NCBI GenBank assembly: GCA_903851415.1
Contig: CAINOE010000093.1
Location: forward strand, 1-37,624
Reading direction: 5' to 3'
From: an uncultured Rhodopila sp.
GTDB taxonomy: Bacteria > Pseudomonadota > Alphaproteobacteria > Acetobacterales > Acetobacteraceae
Length of the DNA: 37,624 nucleotides
The translations under genes and the position numbers were made by a program. Shown here piece by piece: positions 24,293 through 35,630 of this stretch; within the stretch, counting starts at the first letter, position 1, and each line of letters begins with the position of its first letter. The notes under the pieces are model-generated. The model saw only the letters and a program-made list of their open reading frames with translations, had not been told where the DNA came from and made no database searches.

Positions 24293-25839
24293 GATGGCCC
24301 CATTGTCACCGCCGCCAGCCATCGCACAAGGTCCAATGGCGCGAACAGGCCGAACAGCGCCGCGAACGCCAGCGGCAGCCAGCCGGCCGACAGCAGCGCC
24401 TCGCGCAGCGAAACCGCCGGCAGCCGTCGTGGCAGGCCGGCCAGCAGAACCGGGATCAGCGCAAGGGCGAGCGGCAGCAGAAGCCACGGCGCATGGCCGC
24501 CGATGGTCAGGACGACGAGAACGAGGCCTGGAAACACGCCGACGGGCGGCAGGCCGGCGAGGCCGGCGAGGGCAAGCAGCGCGGCGGGCTCGCCAGCGGT
24601 GCGAGACGCGGTGCGGGTCAGGCTCAGCAGGATCAGCAGGACGCAGGCGGCGAAGCGTCCGTCCGGCTGCGCGGTGGCGATCGCCAGCCCGGCGATGCTG
24701 GCCTGCGCAAGCAGCAGAATATCGGCGCGGCCGTGTCTGCGGCGGATCAGCAGGGCCGAGCAGGTCAGCAGGGCGCTCAGGGCGACGCCCACGCCGAGCG
24801 GTTCGGCCGCTTGCAGCCACCCGGTCTGCGCCGCGGACCGCAGCAGCAGCACCAGCAGCGGGATGGCCAGGTCGGGCACCGAAGCGGCCAGCATCGCATA
24901 TCCGGCGAAAAGGCCGAGATATCCGGTCAGGGAAGGTTCGGCCGGCAGCGTCAGCGTGCCGAACAGAGCGAATCCGGCGCCGATAAAGGCCAGGACTGTG
25001 CGATCCCGGTGCTCCGCTGCGTTCGGCAGCAATGCGGCCGTTGCGGCGGCGGTCAGGGCCAGCCAGGACAGGATCTGGCCGGTTGCGCAGACCGCCAGAA
25101 GGACGAAGCCAAGCTGCAGCAACGATGCCACCCGGCGCCACGGACGGTTCGGCTCTACGGTCCGGGCGATCCATGCACGCATGACGCCCTCGAAGGCGAT
25201 CAGCGGCGCGAAGACGGAGGCCAGCGCGCCAAGCGGGACGATCAGCGCCGCGCCGAACAGCACGGCCGCGCCGGCGAGCTCCGCCCATCCGAGCCACGCG
25301 GCGGCATCGCGTCGCGCCCACCGCCCTCCCGTCTCGACGAGACTCTCGGGTCCGCCGATGACGCTCGCCGCCATCGGCAGCGGCAGGGCAAGGCAAGCGA
25401 GCGGCAGCAGATCGTCCACGGCGATCAGGCATCCGGCCAGCGCGATGCCGTTGCCCATCGCCGCGAGCGCCAGAAGTTGCGTGACGGGATCGCGGCGCAC
25501 CGCGGCCAGGACGGCCGCCAGCAGTACGACCGCCAATGGGATGCCGGCTTCGCCCCGGGACAGGCAGAGTGCGGCGAGGATGGCGCCCGCGGCGAGGCCG
25601 GCGATCTGACTTTCCGCGCGCGGCGGCAGCCTGGTGCGGCTTTGCGCCAGCCGGACCGCCACTACGCCCGCGGCGGGCGCCAGCACGAGCAGTGCCTGTC
25701 CTCCAAGGACCGCCATGGCCGCGACAGAGGCGGATTGCGCAGCGAAAAAGATGAACGCGGCCCGGAACTGCCGGGTGCAGAGCATCGCCAGGCCCGCCGC
25801 CAGGGCGAGGCCGGCAAAGCCTTGCTCCAGAGCGGTCAC
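24289..25839 (-). CDS. HyfE/HyfF-like membrane subunit (apparent fusion)
   Basis: A 516-residue hydrophobic protein. The first 200 residues look like HyfE: LALAAGLAMLCTRQFRAAF, a string of helices, and LLALAAMGNGIALAG where HyfE has an ENG motif. The remainder looks like the C-terminal half of HyfF/NuoN: ALLALAGLAGLPPVGVFPGL is the conserved helix-12/13 region. In E. coli these are two proteins of about 216 and 526 residues. The first half of HyfF seems to be missing, and the helices that should hold the proton-path lysine and histidines (HxxxHxxxK type) read LILLSLTRTASRT here. Proton pumping by this subunit is doubtful. GTG start overlapping the HyfC-like stop (GTGA). The fusion reading is from motif inspection and could be revised by structural modelling. 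Confidence 0.6.
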   Translation of the reverse strand: MTALEQGFAGLALAAGLAMLCTRQFRAAFIFFAAQSASVAAMAVLGGQALLVLAPAAGVVAVRLAQSRTRLPPRAESQIAGLAAGAILAALCLSRGEAGIPLAVVLLAAVLAAVRRDPVTQLLALAAMGNGIALAGCLIAVDDLLPLACLALPLPMAASVIGGPESLVETGGRWARRDAAAWLGWAELAGAAVLFGAALIVPLGALASVFAPLIAFEGVMRAWIARTVEPNRPWRRVASLLQLGFVLLAVCATGQILSWLALTAAATAALLPNAAEHRDRTVLAFIGAGFALFGTLTLPAEPSLTGYLGLFAGYAMLAASVPDLAIPLLVLLLRSAAQTGWLQAAEPLGVGVALSALLTCSALLIRRRHGRADILLLAQASIAGLAIATAQPDGRFAACVLLILLSLTRTASRTAGEPAALLALAGLAGLPPVGVFPGLVLVVLTIGGHAPWLLLPLALALIPVLLAGLPRRLPAVSLREALLSAGWLPLAFAALFGLFAPLDLVRWLAAVTMGPS

Positions 25840-26753
25840 GCCATCCTCGCGCTGGCCAGCACCATGACCGTGGCGATCACGGCGAGCAACGCCGCGACCC
25901 CCGCCACCTCCGCCGCGCGCTGGGCCGCGATCCGTCCGGGCAGCGCCCGCGTCCCCGCCATGAACAGGATCAGGACGGCGAGCTTGCCGCCCCAGCAGGC
26001 GAGCCCGATGGACCATTCGAGCGGCCCGGCTCCGGCAGTGGCGTACCCGAACGGCAGGAACAGCGCGCCGGTAAGGTCGAGCCAGACCAGCCGCCGCAGC
26101 CAGGCTGTCAGCCTGGACATCGCCAGGCCGTTGTCCGCCGCCGTCCGGTCCAGCCCGGCCAACGAGAAGCCGTCGTCGACAAACGCCAGCGCCAGCAGCG
26201 CCGCCAGCACGACGGCGGCCGCCGCCGCCGGTGCAAGACCTCCATCCCGCGCCTGGCTCATGATGAGGTCCAGATTGAAGCTCCCGGCCATCAGGGCGAT
26301 GGCCAGGGCCAGGACGATGAGCGCCGCTTCGGCCGGCACCGCGAGAGCGCTGCTTTGCTGCGCCGCCAGCCCGGGCTCGGGCGCGCCCGCATCCAGCGCC
26401 GCAAGCACCATGACGGCCCGCGCCGACGCCAGCAGGGAGACGATGACGAGGATGTCGGCGAGCGGCGACAACGCCATGCTGCGGCTGAAGGAAGGCGCCA
26501 GCGCGGCGGCGGCCAGCGTGATGCCCAGCGCGGCGGACGGCGCAACGCGCAGGACGATCGAACCGCCATCCGTCTCGGCGGGCGTCTTGCGCGACAGCCG
26601 GACAAGGTCCCGCCAGGGAAGCAGGACCGGGGTGCCGGAGCGCCCGCCGATCCGCGCCTCCAGCCAGTCCGACACCCCGGCCGCCAACGGCGCGGCTGCG
26701 ACCATCAGGGCGATGTGCAGGATTTGCGCGACCAGCGACAGCAGGAGGCTCAT
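25836..26753 (-). CDS. hyfC: HyfC/NuoH-like membrane subunit
   Basis: A 305-residue protein with about eight membrane helices. ARIGGRSGTPVLLPWRDLVR followed by LSRKTP matches the RxGP...Q...DLxKLxxK loop of the complex I subunit 1/HyfC family, which joins the soluble arm to the membrane arm and forms part of the quinone-like cavity in complex I. In complex I and hydrogenase relatives this loop and an acidic cytoplasmic loop are the coupling elements; DDGFSLAGLDRTAADNG carries acidic residues in the expected later part. The ATG overlaps the HyfB-like stop by four bases and the stop overlaps the next gene. Function in electron transfer coupling is inferred from family. Confidence 0.8.
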   Translation of the reverse strand: MSLLLSLVAQILHIALMVAAAPLAAGVSDWLEARIGGRSGTPVLLPWRDLVRLSRKTPAETDGGSIVLRVAPSAALGITLAAAALAPSFSRSMALSPLADILVIVSLLASARAVMVLAALDAGAPEPGLAAQQSSALAVPAEAALIVLALAIALMAGSFNLDLIMSQARDGGLAPAAAAAVVLAALLALAFVDDGFSLAGLDRTAADNGLAMSRLTAWLRRLVWLDLTGALFLPFGYATAGAGPLEWSIGLACWGGKLAVLILFMAGTRALPGRIAAQRAAEVAGVAALLAVIATVMVLASARMA

Positions 26754-28648
26754 GGGCCCGCTCCGGTGGCGGAAACCGCCAGCATCAGGATTGCAAACGC
26801 GGCGAGCACCAACCACAGGGCGGTGGGCGCGGGGATTGTTCTGAGCGGGGCCCGGAACCTCCGGCCAAGGGCCGGCTTGCCCGGAATTCGCAGGGTAAAC
26901 CGGCCCCGTCCGTCATGGCGCGGCTTGTCCGGGCCGCTTGTTGCGGCAAGTGCCGCGACAGGTGGCCCGGACTGCGCCGGGCCATGTCGGACGAGCGCCA
27001 ACGCGGGCAGGAAGCCGGCTCCGGCGGACTGCGCCATCGGCTCGCCGAAGGGCAGTCCGAACGGGGGCTTCATGCCGCCGAACCAGATCCCACCGGCTTT
27101 GGCCTCGCGCCGCCGCCAGCGCAGCAACAGGATCACGCAGCCGGTGGCGCAGGCCAGCAGCGCGGCGACCGGCAGCGCCGCATAGCCGGGGGACGCGGCC
27201 GACGTGGACAGCATCGTCACGCTGCCTCGGATGCCCGGGGACGATCCGATCAGGCTTCGCACCGCGGGGGCGGCCAGCGCCCGGATGACCGGGCCGGGGA
27301 TCAGGCCGGCGATCAGCGGCAGGGCCGCCAGCACCGCCAGGGTGACGCGTCCCGCAAGTGCAACCTCGTGCGCCCCGGCGCCGCTCGGGGACCTCGGGCG
27401 GCCCAGGACGGCGATGCCGATGATGCGGACCGAGGCCGAAGTCGCCGCCGCGGCGGACAACGCGATGGCGAGGGTGGTCAGCGCCAGCGGCAGTTGTTCA
27501 AAAAAAGATGCCGAGCGCGGGGCGTACAGCAGCGCCTGAAACAGCAACCAGAGCGAGGCGAAGCCGAGACCCGGCGGCAACGCCGACAGCGCCAGCAGCC
27601 CTGCCGCCAGGGCGCCGGAGGTCCGCGGCATGGTGTGGATCAGTCCGCCCAGGCGCGACAGGCGGGACGTGCCGGCCGAGGCGCTGATCGCCTCGGTGGC
27701 GAGCGTGGCCGCTGTCCCTGCCATGCTGCCGCCGAAGGCCAGCAGCACGGCCGCCTCCAGCGCCAGCGATTGCGCCTGCGGCAAATCCGCCCCCCGCGCG
27801 ATCAGCGCCAGGCCAATGCCGGTGATCATCAGCCCGGACTGCCGCCTGACCAGGTTGGCGACGGAGTCGCCGATGCCGGCTTCAGCGGCGGCGCGCCAGG
27901 CGAACACCACGGCGATCCCCCCGCCGGCGGCCAGTAAGACAAATCCCCACCAAGCCTGCACCGTCTGCCCGGTGAGATCGTCCAGCAACCGGATCAGGAT
28001 GGCGATGCCGGCGGGCAGGACGACGCCTGCGGCCAGGGCATGGTTCCCGTCACGCGGGCGCAGGCAGATCAGCAGGGTTATGGCGGCGGCGGTCATCATC
28101 GCCGCGATGCTCGCCCGCTCCCCCCCGACCGGGGCGGCCCGGATAGCGTCGAAGCGCGGTGCGAAACCGGCGGGCGTCAGCAGGAAGACGGCGCCCGCCA
28201 GCAGCAGCGGGACCAGCAGCGCGTTGAGGCCCGGGCGACGCGATGGGGCCGGATAGACTGTGCCGCACAGCACCGCCGTGCCGAACAGAAGGGTGACGCC
28301 ATCGGCGGCCAGCAGCGACAGGATCGCTCCGCCGAGGCTGAGCGCGGTGACGCGCGCCGTCTTGCCACATGCGGCAATGGTGCCGCCGCTGATGAGGATG
28401 AGCAGAAGGAAGCACGCCGGCATCGGGCCGGTAGCGAGATGCAGGCGTAGCCCGGGCGGCCCGGCGGGGATGATCAGCGCGGCGGCCGATGGGAGGAGCA
28501 GCGGCGGCAGGCAAAGCGCGGCGCCGAGGAGGCTCAGGCCCGCGGTCAGCCAGGGGCCGAAGCGCCGCGGCACGACGGCGGCGCAAGCGCCCAGCGTTAG
28601 CAGGGCAACCGCGTCGAGGGCCAGGAAAAGCAGGGTCGGATCGCTCAC
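26750..28648 (-). CDS. hyfB: HyfB/NuoL-like antiporter subunit, degenerate, with a repeat insertion
   Basis: A 632-residue protein with about 14-15 membrane helices, first of the five-gene operon. Similarity to HyfB is clearest late (LGGLIHTMPRTSGALAAGLL and LSALPPGLGFASLWLLFQAL, the conserved helix-11/12 region with MPxT and LPP). The usual TM5 glutamate region reads LLFGTAVLCGTVYP and the TM7 K...FPLHVWLPxAH motif is replaced by a short LRPRDGNHALAAG, so key proton-path residues appear absent. Near the C-terminus, between GGMKPPFGLPFGEPMAQ and RRFRAPLRTIPAPTALW, about 30-40 residues rich in G, P and H are encoded by a palindromic repeat (26912-26986), in frame. The GTG start lacks a clear ribosome-binding site. 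Confidence 0.78.
   Translation of the reverse strand: MSDPTLLFLALDAVALLTLGACAAVVPRRFGPWLTAGLSLLGAALCLPPLLLPSAAALIIPAGPPGLRLHLATGPMPACFLLLILISGGTIAACGKTARVTALSLGGAILSLLAADGVTLLFGTAVLCGTVYPAPSRRPGLNALLVPLLLAGAVFLLTPAGFAPRFDAIRAAPVGGERASIAAMMTAAAITLLICLRPRDGNHALAAGVVLPAGIAILIRLLDDLTGQTVQAWWGFVLLAAGGGIAVVFAWRAAAEAGIGDSVANLVRRQSGLMITGIGLALIARGADLPQAQSLALEAAVLLAFGGSMAGTAATLATEAISASAGTSRLSRLGGLIHTMPRTSGALAAGLLALSALPPGLGFASLWLLFQALLYAPRSASFFEQLPLALTTLAIALSAAAATSASVRIIGIAVLGRPRSPSGAGAHEVALAGRVTLAVLAALPLIAGLIPGPVIRALAAPAVRSLIGSSPGIRGSVTMLSTSAASPGYAALPVAALLACATGCVILLLRWRRREAKAGGIWFGGMKPPFGLPFGEPMAQSAGAGFLPALALVRHGPAQSGPPVAALAATSGPDKPRHDGRGRFTLRIPGKPALGRRFRAPLRTIPAPTALWLVLAAFAILMLAVSATGAGP
26912..26986. 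repeat. nested palindromic repeat inserted in frame within the hyfB-like gene
   Basis: Left arm begins GTCATGGCGCGGCTTGTCC and right arm ends GGACTGCGCCGGGCCATG, inverted with a few mismatches; GTCCGGGCC is shared by both arms. It encodes about residues 554-579 of the HyfB-like protein, in the loop before the last membrane helix. Confidence 0.8.
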
Positions 28649-28806
28649 GGGCGCGAGGCTAGCACCGCCGGCTGGATTCGGGATGCGGTCACGGGATGGG
28701 TGAACGGGCTAAATTGGTTTTCCGGCCGGGAATGTGCGGCATGGCAGGGCCTGACCGCATTGCTATCTGCAAGGGCGCGTGAAGCATACCGTTCTGCCAC
28801 GCTTCA

Positions 28807-28835
28807 TGGCCCGGTTTGTTCTTTAGACCGGGCCA
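28807..28835. repeat. partial repeat / hairpin between the DUF2339 and hyfB-like genes
   Basis: TGGCCCGGT at 28807-28815 pairs perfectly with ACCGGGCCA at 28827-28835 around an 11-base loop, and TCATGGCCCGG matches the outer end of the palindromic family. Only one arm is present. No T-run follows on either strand, so it is better read as a repeat remnant than as an intrinsic terminator, though it may stall transcripts leaving the DUF2339 gene. Confidence 0.55.
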
Positions 28836-28858
28836 GGACGACCAGATGGGACCGGTCC

Positions 28859-31330
28859 TCACTCCCGGTCCTGCCGCACCGGAGCGAACCGCCGGTACGC
28901 CGCCCCGAGCCCGATCAGCGCCAGCCCGAGGCCGAGGAACGACACCACCCGCCATAGCCCCGTCAGCCCCGACATATCGACCGCGAACACTTTCATGCAC
29001 ACCAGCCCGATGACTCCCAGCGCCGTCCGCCTCAGCCAGCGCTGGCCGCTGCGGATGCCCTGCACCATCAGGCCGATACCGTAGGCCAGCCAGGCGCCGG
29101 ACCAGCCCCAAAGCTCCGCCGCCTCCATCGGCGAGTGCGAAAACGCCATCCCGTCGGGGTGGAAAACCTGCCGGATCTGCAAGGTGATCCAGGCGAACCC
29201 GCCCGCCACCGCGTAGGCACCCAACACCACGCGCGCGTCGCCATGTCCCACCATCCGCCGCGCCAGGACAGCAAGGCAGGCGGGCACGAGATACGCCGCA
29301 CCCAGCGTCAGCACGCCCGCGCGGGCGCCCGTCAGCATCGGGTTCAACACCAGCAGCGCCGCCGCGAGCCCCAAAGCGACCCCGCCCAGCACCTGCCAGG
29401 CCCATCGCAGCACCACCCGCCCGGAGCGCTGCGCCAGATACAAATACGCCGTCGCCTGCACCGCGAGCGTCAGCATATGCAACGCGGCCTCGGCGAATCC
29501 GGCGGGGCGGGCCAGATCGCCCCCGCCGCTCCAGTGGCGGATTTCCAGCGCGGCGAACAACGCCAGGAAGGTGATCGCGCCCGCCTCCAGGGTCGCGACC
29601 AGGCGATCGTCCGCGCGGCGGCGGAACAGCACCGAGGCGAACGCGAACGACGCGGCGGGCACGGCGTAGCCCGCCACCAGCCCGTTCGCCAGCGGCAGCG
29701 CTCCGAACGCGTAATCCAGGACATACCAGTTCAGCGTCAGCCGGACGATCACCACCGCCGCCACGACCAGCGCCACTGGCCGCAGCGCCGGCAGGTCCGC
29801 GCGCGCCTCGATCCACGCCAGCGGCGGCAGGAACAGCGCGACCGCCAGCGTCAGCCAGTAGTCGTGCAGCAGCATCCCGCACCCCAGCGCCAGAGCGGCC
29901 ACCGCTCCGGCGGCGTGCACCCCGGCGCGCCGCCGATCGGCTGCGGCCAGCGTGGCGGTCCCGGTCAGAGCCGCGCTCAGCGCCAATGCGGCGGCAGCCC
30001 AGGCCTCTCCGGTCTGAAACCCGGTGATCCGCGCATAGGCGACGGCCAGCGTCAGCACCGGCATGGCGGCGACCAGAGCCGACCATGGCAGGGGATTCGG
30101 CGCCCGCCGTTCCAGCCACAGCCCGGCGGCGGCGTGGAACGCCGCCAACAAAAAGGCGGCGGTGATAAAGGGCACAAGCGCGGCGGGCGCCCAGGCCCCG
30201 GGCAAAATCGCCTCGACCACCCCGTCCGCCCGAATCACCTCGCCGGTGGGCTGCCATGCCGGCACCGCCCAGATCAGCAGCGACAGCAACCCGATCAGCG
30301 CCGCGACCCACGGCAGCAGATCGAGCCGCGGCTCCGCCGCCGCTTTCCACACCGCGATGGGCGACAGCGCCAGCAGGGCCGCCTGAGGCGCCAGACCGGG
30401 CGCAAACGCATCCAGCACCAGCCCCGCGGCGCCGAGCGCGGCGAATGGCAGCCACGCCAGCCACCGCCCGATCCGGTGCTCCAGCGCGGCGCCAGGCAGC
30501 AGGACCAGGTTCAACACCACGGCGGACGGCACGAACAGCGCGGCGGCCCAGCGGTCCGGCGACTCCGGCAACCCGGCAAAACACACCCACAGGCAGCCGC
30601 CGATGGCCGCCGCCCGGGCCAGCCAGGCCCAGGCCGTGCGGCGCACCACCATGAGCGCGGCGGCGGAAACCAGGAAAAGGTAGCCGAACAGCCCGGGCAA
30701 GGACGGGTTCTGCGTGGCAACAAGAGCAGGGGTCGCGAACGCCCCCGCGATGCCGGTCGCCGCGGTCAGCGGCCCGTAGCGCAGCGCCGCCGCCAAAGCG
30801 ATCAGCGATGCCGCCGCCATTGCCGCGAAACTCAACAGCGGCGGCAGCAGGCCGTAGAACGGCCCCGCCCCATAAGCCGCGCCGAACAGGAAGGCGGTGC
30901 CCCCGGCGGCCAGCCCGCCCGGCGCCTGATCCATCCGGAACGGGCCGGCGAGCGGCGGGCCCTCATGCCGGTGAAGGAACTCCGCCCCGGCCAGCAGCAC
31001 GAGGCCCAGCAGCGCGGCGAAACCGCAGCGGGCGGCCGGGCCGAGCAGTTCCTGCTCGACCGCATAGCGCACCAGGAATACACCCGCGAACAGCAGCGCC
31101 GCGGAGCCGAGCCAGACGCCCCAGTTCATGGTGATCAGCGCTTCAAGGTCCCGCTTCGGCCGCCCTGGCGGCGCCGGTTCGGGCGGCGGGACGACATATG
31201 GCTCCCGCGGCGCCGGTTCGGGCGGCGGGCGCAGCCGCCGCAGCTCCCGATGGGCCGACAGGGCACTGAAAAAGCCGGCGATGCCGAGGACCCAGCCGAT
31301 AAACCAGCCCAGTTGCAGGAGGATTTGCAT
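28859..31330 (-). CDS. DUF2339 large membrane protein
   Basis: An 823-residue protein that starts with a membrane helix (MQILLQLGWFIGWVLGIAGF), then a charged proline-rich linker (RRLRPPPEPAPREPYVVPPP), then ITMNWGVWLGSAALLFAGVF and more than 20 further hydrophobic segments. The size, the N-terminal helix plus linker and the phrases GPFYGLLPPLLSF, YGPLTAATGIAGAFATPALV and KVFAVDMSGLTGLWRVVSFL are typical of the DUF2339 family, whose function is unknown. The open frame extends upstream to 31705 but only as unlikely basic sequence; the ATG at 31330 fits the family start. A CGGCC/GGCCG hairpin lies just upstream of it. It is transcribed towards the hyf-like operon 210 bases away and divergently from the histidine kinase. 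Confidence 0.85.
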   Translation of the reverse strand: MQILLQLGWFIGWVLGIAGFFSALSAHRELRRLRPPPEPAPREPYVVPPPEPAPPGRPKRDLEALITMNWGVWLGSAALLFAGVFLVRYAVEQELLGPAARCGFAALLGLVLLAGAEFLHRHEGPPLAGPFRMDQAPGGLAAGGTAFLFGAAYGAGPFYGLLPPLLSFAAMAAASLIALAAALRYGPLTAATGIAGAFATPALVATQNPSLPGLFGYLFLVSAAALMVVRRTAWAWLARAAAIGGCLWVCFAGLPESPDRWAAALFVPSAVVLNLVLLPGAALEHRIGRWLAWLPFAALGAAGLVLDAFAPGLAPQAALLALSPIAVWKAAAEPRLDLLPWVAALIGLLSLLIWAVPAWQPTGEVIRADGVVEAILPGAWAPAALVPFITAAFLLAAFHAAAGLWLERRAPNPLPWSALVAAMPVLTLAVAYARITGFQTGEAWAAAALALSAALTGTATLAAADRRRAGVHAAGAVAALALGCGMLLHDYWLTLAVALFLPPLAWIEARADLPALRPVALVVAAVVIVRLTLNWYVLDYAFGALPLANGLVAGYAVPAASFAFASVLFRRRADDRLVATLEAGAITFLALFAALEIRHWSGGGDLARPAGFAEAALHMLTLAVQATAYLYLAQRSGRVVLRWAWQVLGGVALGLAAALLVLNPMLTGARAGVLTLGAAYLVPACLAVLARRMVGHGDARVVLGAYAVAGGFAWITLQIRQVFHPDGMAFSHSPMEAAELWGWSGAWLAYGIGLMVQGIRSGQRWLRRTALGVIGLVCMKVFAVDMSGLTGLWRVVSFLGLGLALIGLGAAYRRFAPVRQDRE

Positions 31331-31550
31331 CCGGCCAAAAGGCCGCGCGCCGCCTGCCCGGTCAAGCACGATCCAAGGCGGAAGAGATCGGCCGGCCGCC
31401 ACATTGCGGCAGACAAGCGGGACGAAACGATATAAACCGGCGGCTGCCAGTTTTGCCGGTAGAATCAGTCGGATGATCGATCGTGCCGTCAGCCCGCCGA
31501 AAGCATGCAAAGTCTCTCCGCCGATCGTCCGCGGCGCGTGAGCGCCGCCG

Positions 31551-34142
<2,592 letters not shown>

Positions 34143-34181
34143 CGGGACAGCGTCACTTCAGGGGATGTGCCTGCGGAACGA

Positions 34182-35276
34182 TCACAGCACCAGCCGCGAC
34201 GGGAACACGCGCCTGATCGGCTTGCCGACGGCGCCGCGAAACCGCGGACTGTGCAGGCAGACGCCGCCGATGAACCCCAAAACGCAACCAAGCACGATAT
34301 CCAGCAGCCGAGCCTCAAGCATTGCGGCCGCCGGTTCATGCCCGAGTCTCGTTCCCTCGGCCAGGAAGATCGTCAGCGGCGTAATGAAGACCACGGCGAG
34401 GCCGTAGTGCCGCACGACCAGCGTCTCGATCAGGAACGTCAGCAGCATCATCGCGACCGATACGCTCCATTTGTCCAGAGGCAGCCGCAGAAGCGCCATG
34501 GCCAGGAGCAGCCCGATGGCGGTGCCGGCGATGCGCTGGAATTGCCGGTTCCACACCGCGCGCAAGGACACTTCCTGGATTACCGCGAGACAGCTCACCG
34601 GCACCCAGTAGGCGCGCTGCAAACCGAATGCCTGCGCCAGGGCCAGCGAAATCCCCACGAACACGCCGATGACGATCGGATCGAACACGACAAAATCGAA
34701 GCTTGCGCGCGGCAGGGGGGTCTCCGGTTGGGGCGGCTGCAGCCGCAGCAGGTAGACGCTGTAGAAGAACGCGATCGCGCAGGCCAGCAGGCAGCCCATC
34801 GTCAGCAGCCCGACATTCAGCGGCACCTGCAGGATGCCGACCGGCGAATAGACGCCGATGGAGGCGGCCATGATGAAGAACAGGCTGCCCGGCGGGCCGA
34901 CAACGTAAAAGCGGCAAACCATGGCAACGAGCATGGTCATGAAGGCCAGCATCGGCACCAGCAGCGCCGGAACGAAATGGCAGATCATCCCGAGCGTATA
35001 GCAGGCGCTCATGCTGAAGGCGGCGGCCATCAGCGCCACCATGCGGTGCGAAAGCGGCGTGTTGGGTGCATACAGGAACACCATTCCGCCCAGCGACGAG
35101 ATGAACCCGTAGTCCAGATGGTCGAACCAGGCCCCGATCAGCAGCGGCAGGCCGGAGGCGAGCGCGGCACAGAATGGCATCTGCCAACGCCGGTCGCTCG
35201 ACCGGATCGTGGTCAGGTGGTGCCATTCCGTGCGGATCATCGACCGGAACGAGCCGGGCGGCCGCAGGCCCCTCAC
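34182..35276 (-). CDS. FUSC-type (fusaric acid resistance-like) membrane protein
   Basis: A 364-residue protein with two sets of about five to six membrane helices. The first set includes FCAALASGLPLLIGAWFDHL and YGFISSLGGMVFLYAPNTPL; the second contains ALAQAFGLQRAYWVPVSCLA and RAVWNRQFQRIAGTAIGLLL, the YWVxLS...R..GTxxG motif of FUSC/aromatic acid exporter proteins. The usual long cytoplasmic domain of full-size members is absent. Likely role: export of aromatic or other weak acids, with unknown partners. The GTG at 35276 has no ribosome-binding site; an ATG at 35240 would remove 12 residues. It converges with the histidine kinase gene, 39 bases away. Confidence 0.8.
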   Translation of the reverse strand: MRGLRPPGSFRSMIRTEWHHLTTIRSSDRRWQMPFCAALASGLPLLIGAWFDHLDYGFISSLGGMVFLYAPNTPLSHRMVALMAAAFSMSACYTLGMICHFVPALLVPMLAFMTMLVAMVCRFYVVGPPGSLFFIMAASIGVYSPVGILQVPLNVGLLTMGCLLACAIAFFYSVYLLRLQPPQPETPLPRASFDFVVFDPIVIGVFVGISLALAQAFGLQRAYWVPVSCLAVIQEVSLRAVWNRQFQRIAGTAIGLLLAMALLRLPLDKWSVSVAMMLLTFLIETLVVRHYGLAVVFITPLTIFLAEGTRLGHEPAAAMLEARLLDIVLGCVLGFIGGVCLHSPRFRGAVGKPIRRVFPSRLVL

Positions 35277-35630
35277 GGCAGCGCCTGCGGGAAGCGGGCA
35301 GCGGTCGTCCCGCGCGTGGCTGATCGTATCATGTTGAAACTGCTAGCCTCCCGTAGCGGACCGTGCAAGCGGCGGCGATCGGGCACAGGAAGGTTACGCG
35401 CCGCGCACGGAGACCGGGAACACTCTCCGACCAAGGCACTGAGCCCACGCCCGGGAATGATCAAATTGGTCGGCGCCACCATTCCCGTCATGGCCCGGCT
35501 CGTCCGGCCCACCTATCGCGGCACTGCGCTGGAAGAGGTGGCCCGGATAAACCGGGCCATGACGGTTTCGAGAACACCGCTGCTTGGAGCGGTCGTTCCC
35601 GGGCGTCGCCTAAAGCAAAAGTTTCGCATG
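35277..35630. other. intergenic region with one palindromic repeat
   Basis: No protein-like frame is seen in these 354 bases between the FUSC gene and the large repeat protein. It holds one full palindromic repeat (35487-35563). A promoter for the FUSC gene would be expected near 35300-35380, but no convincing -35/-10 pair was found. Confidence 0.5.
35487..35563. repeat. nested palindromic repeat (GTCATGGCC type)
   Basis: Left arm begins GTCATGGCCCGGC and ends CGGCCCACCT; right arm begins AGGTGGCCCGG and ends CCGGGCCATGAC. Outer 12 bases are a perfect inverted pair. Intergenic copy. Confidence 0.85.

Noticed and set aside
23312..26844. Very long open frames on the plus strand opposite the hyf-like operon (over 700 codons each)
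   Set aside because: They are antisense shadows of high-GC genes: arginine/glutamine/glycine-rich products with no motif, while the minus-strand products have clear membrane and Fe-S signatures and coupled overlaps.
22317..28648. A functional NiFe hydrogenase or formate hydrogenlyase
   Set aside because: The large subunit has no CxxC pair at either end and no maturation, formate dehydrogenase or electron-carrier genes are in the window.
28807..28835. Strong hairpin as an intrinsic terminator for the DUF2339 gene
   Set aside because: No T-run follows the stem on the minus strand, and the sequence matches the end of the repeat family.
29135..31435. 766-codon plus-strand frame opposite the DUF2339 gene
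   Set aside because: Composition is arginine, glutamine and glycine strings, as expected from reading the reverse of a hydrophobic GC-rich protein. The DUF2339 reading has family motifs.
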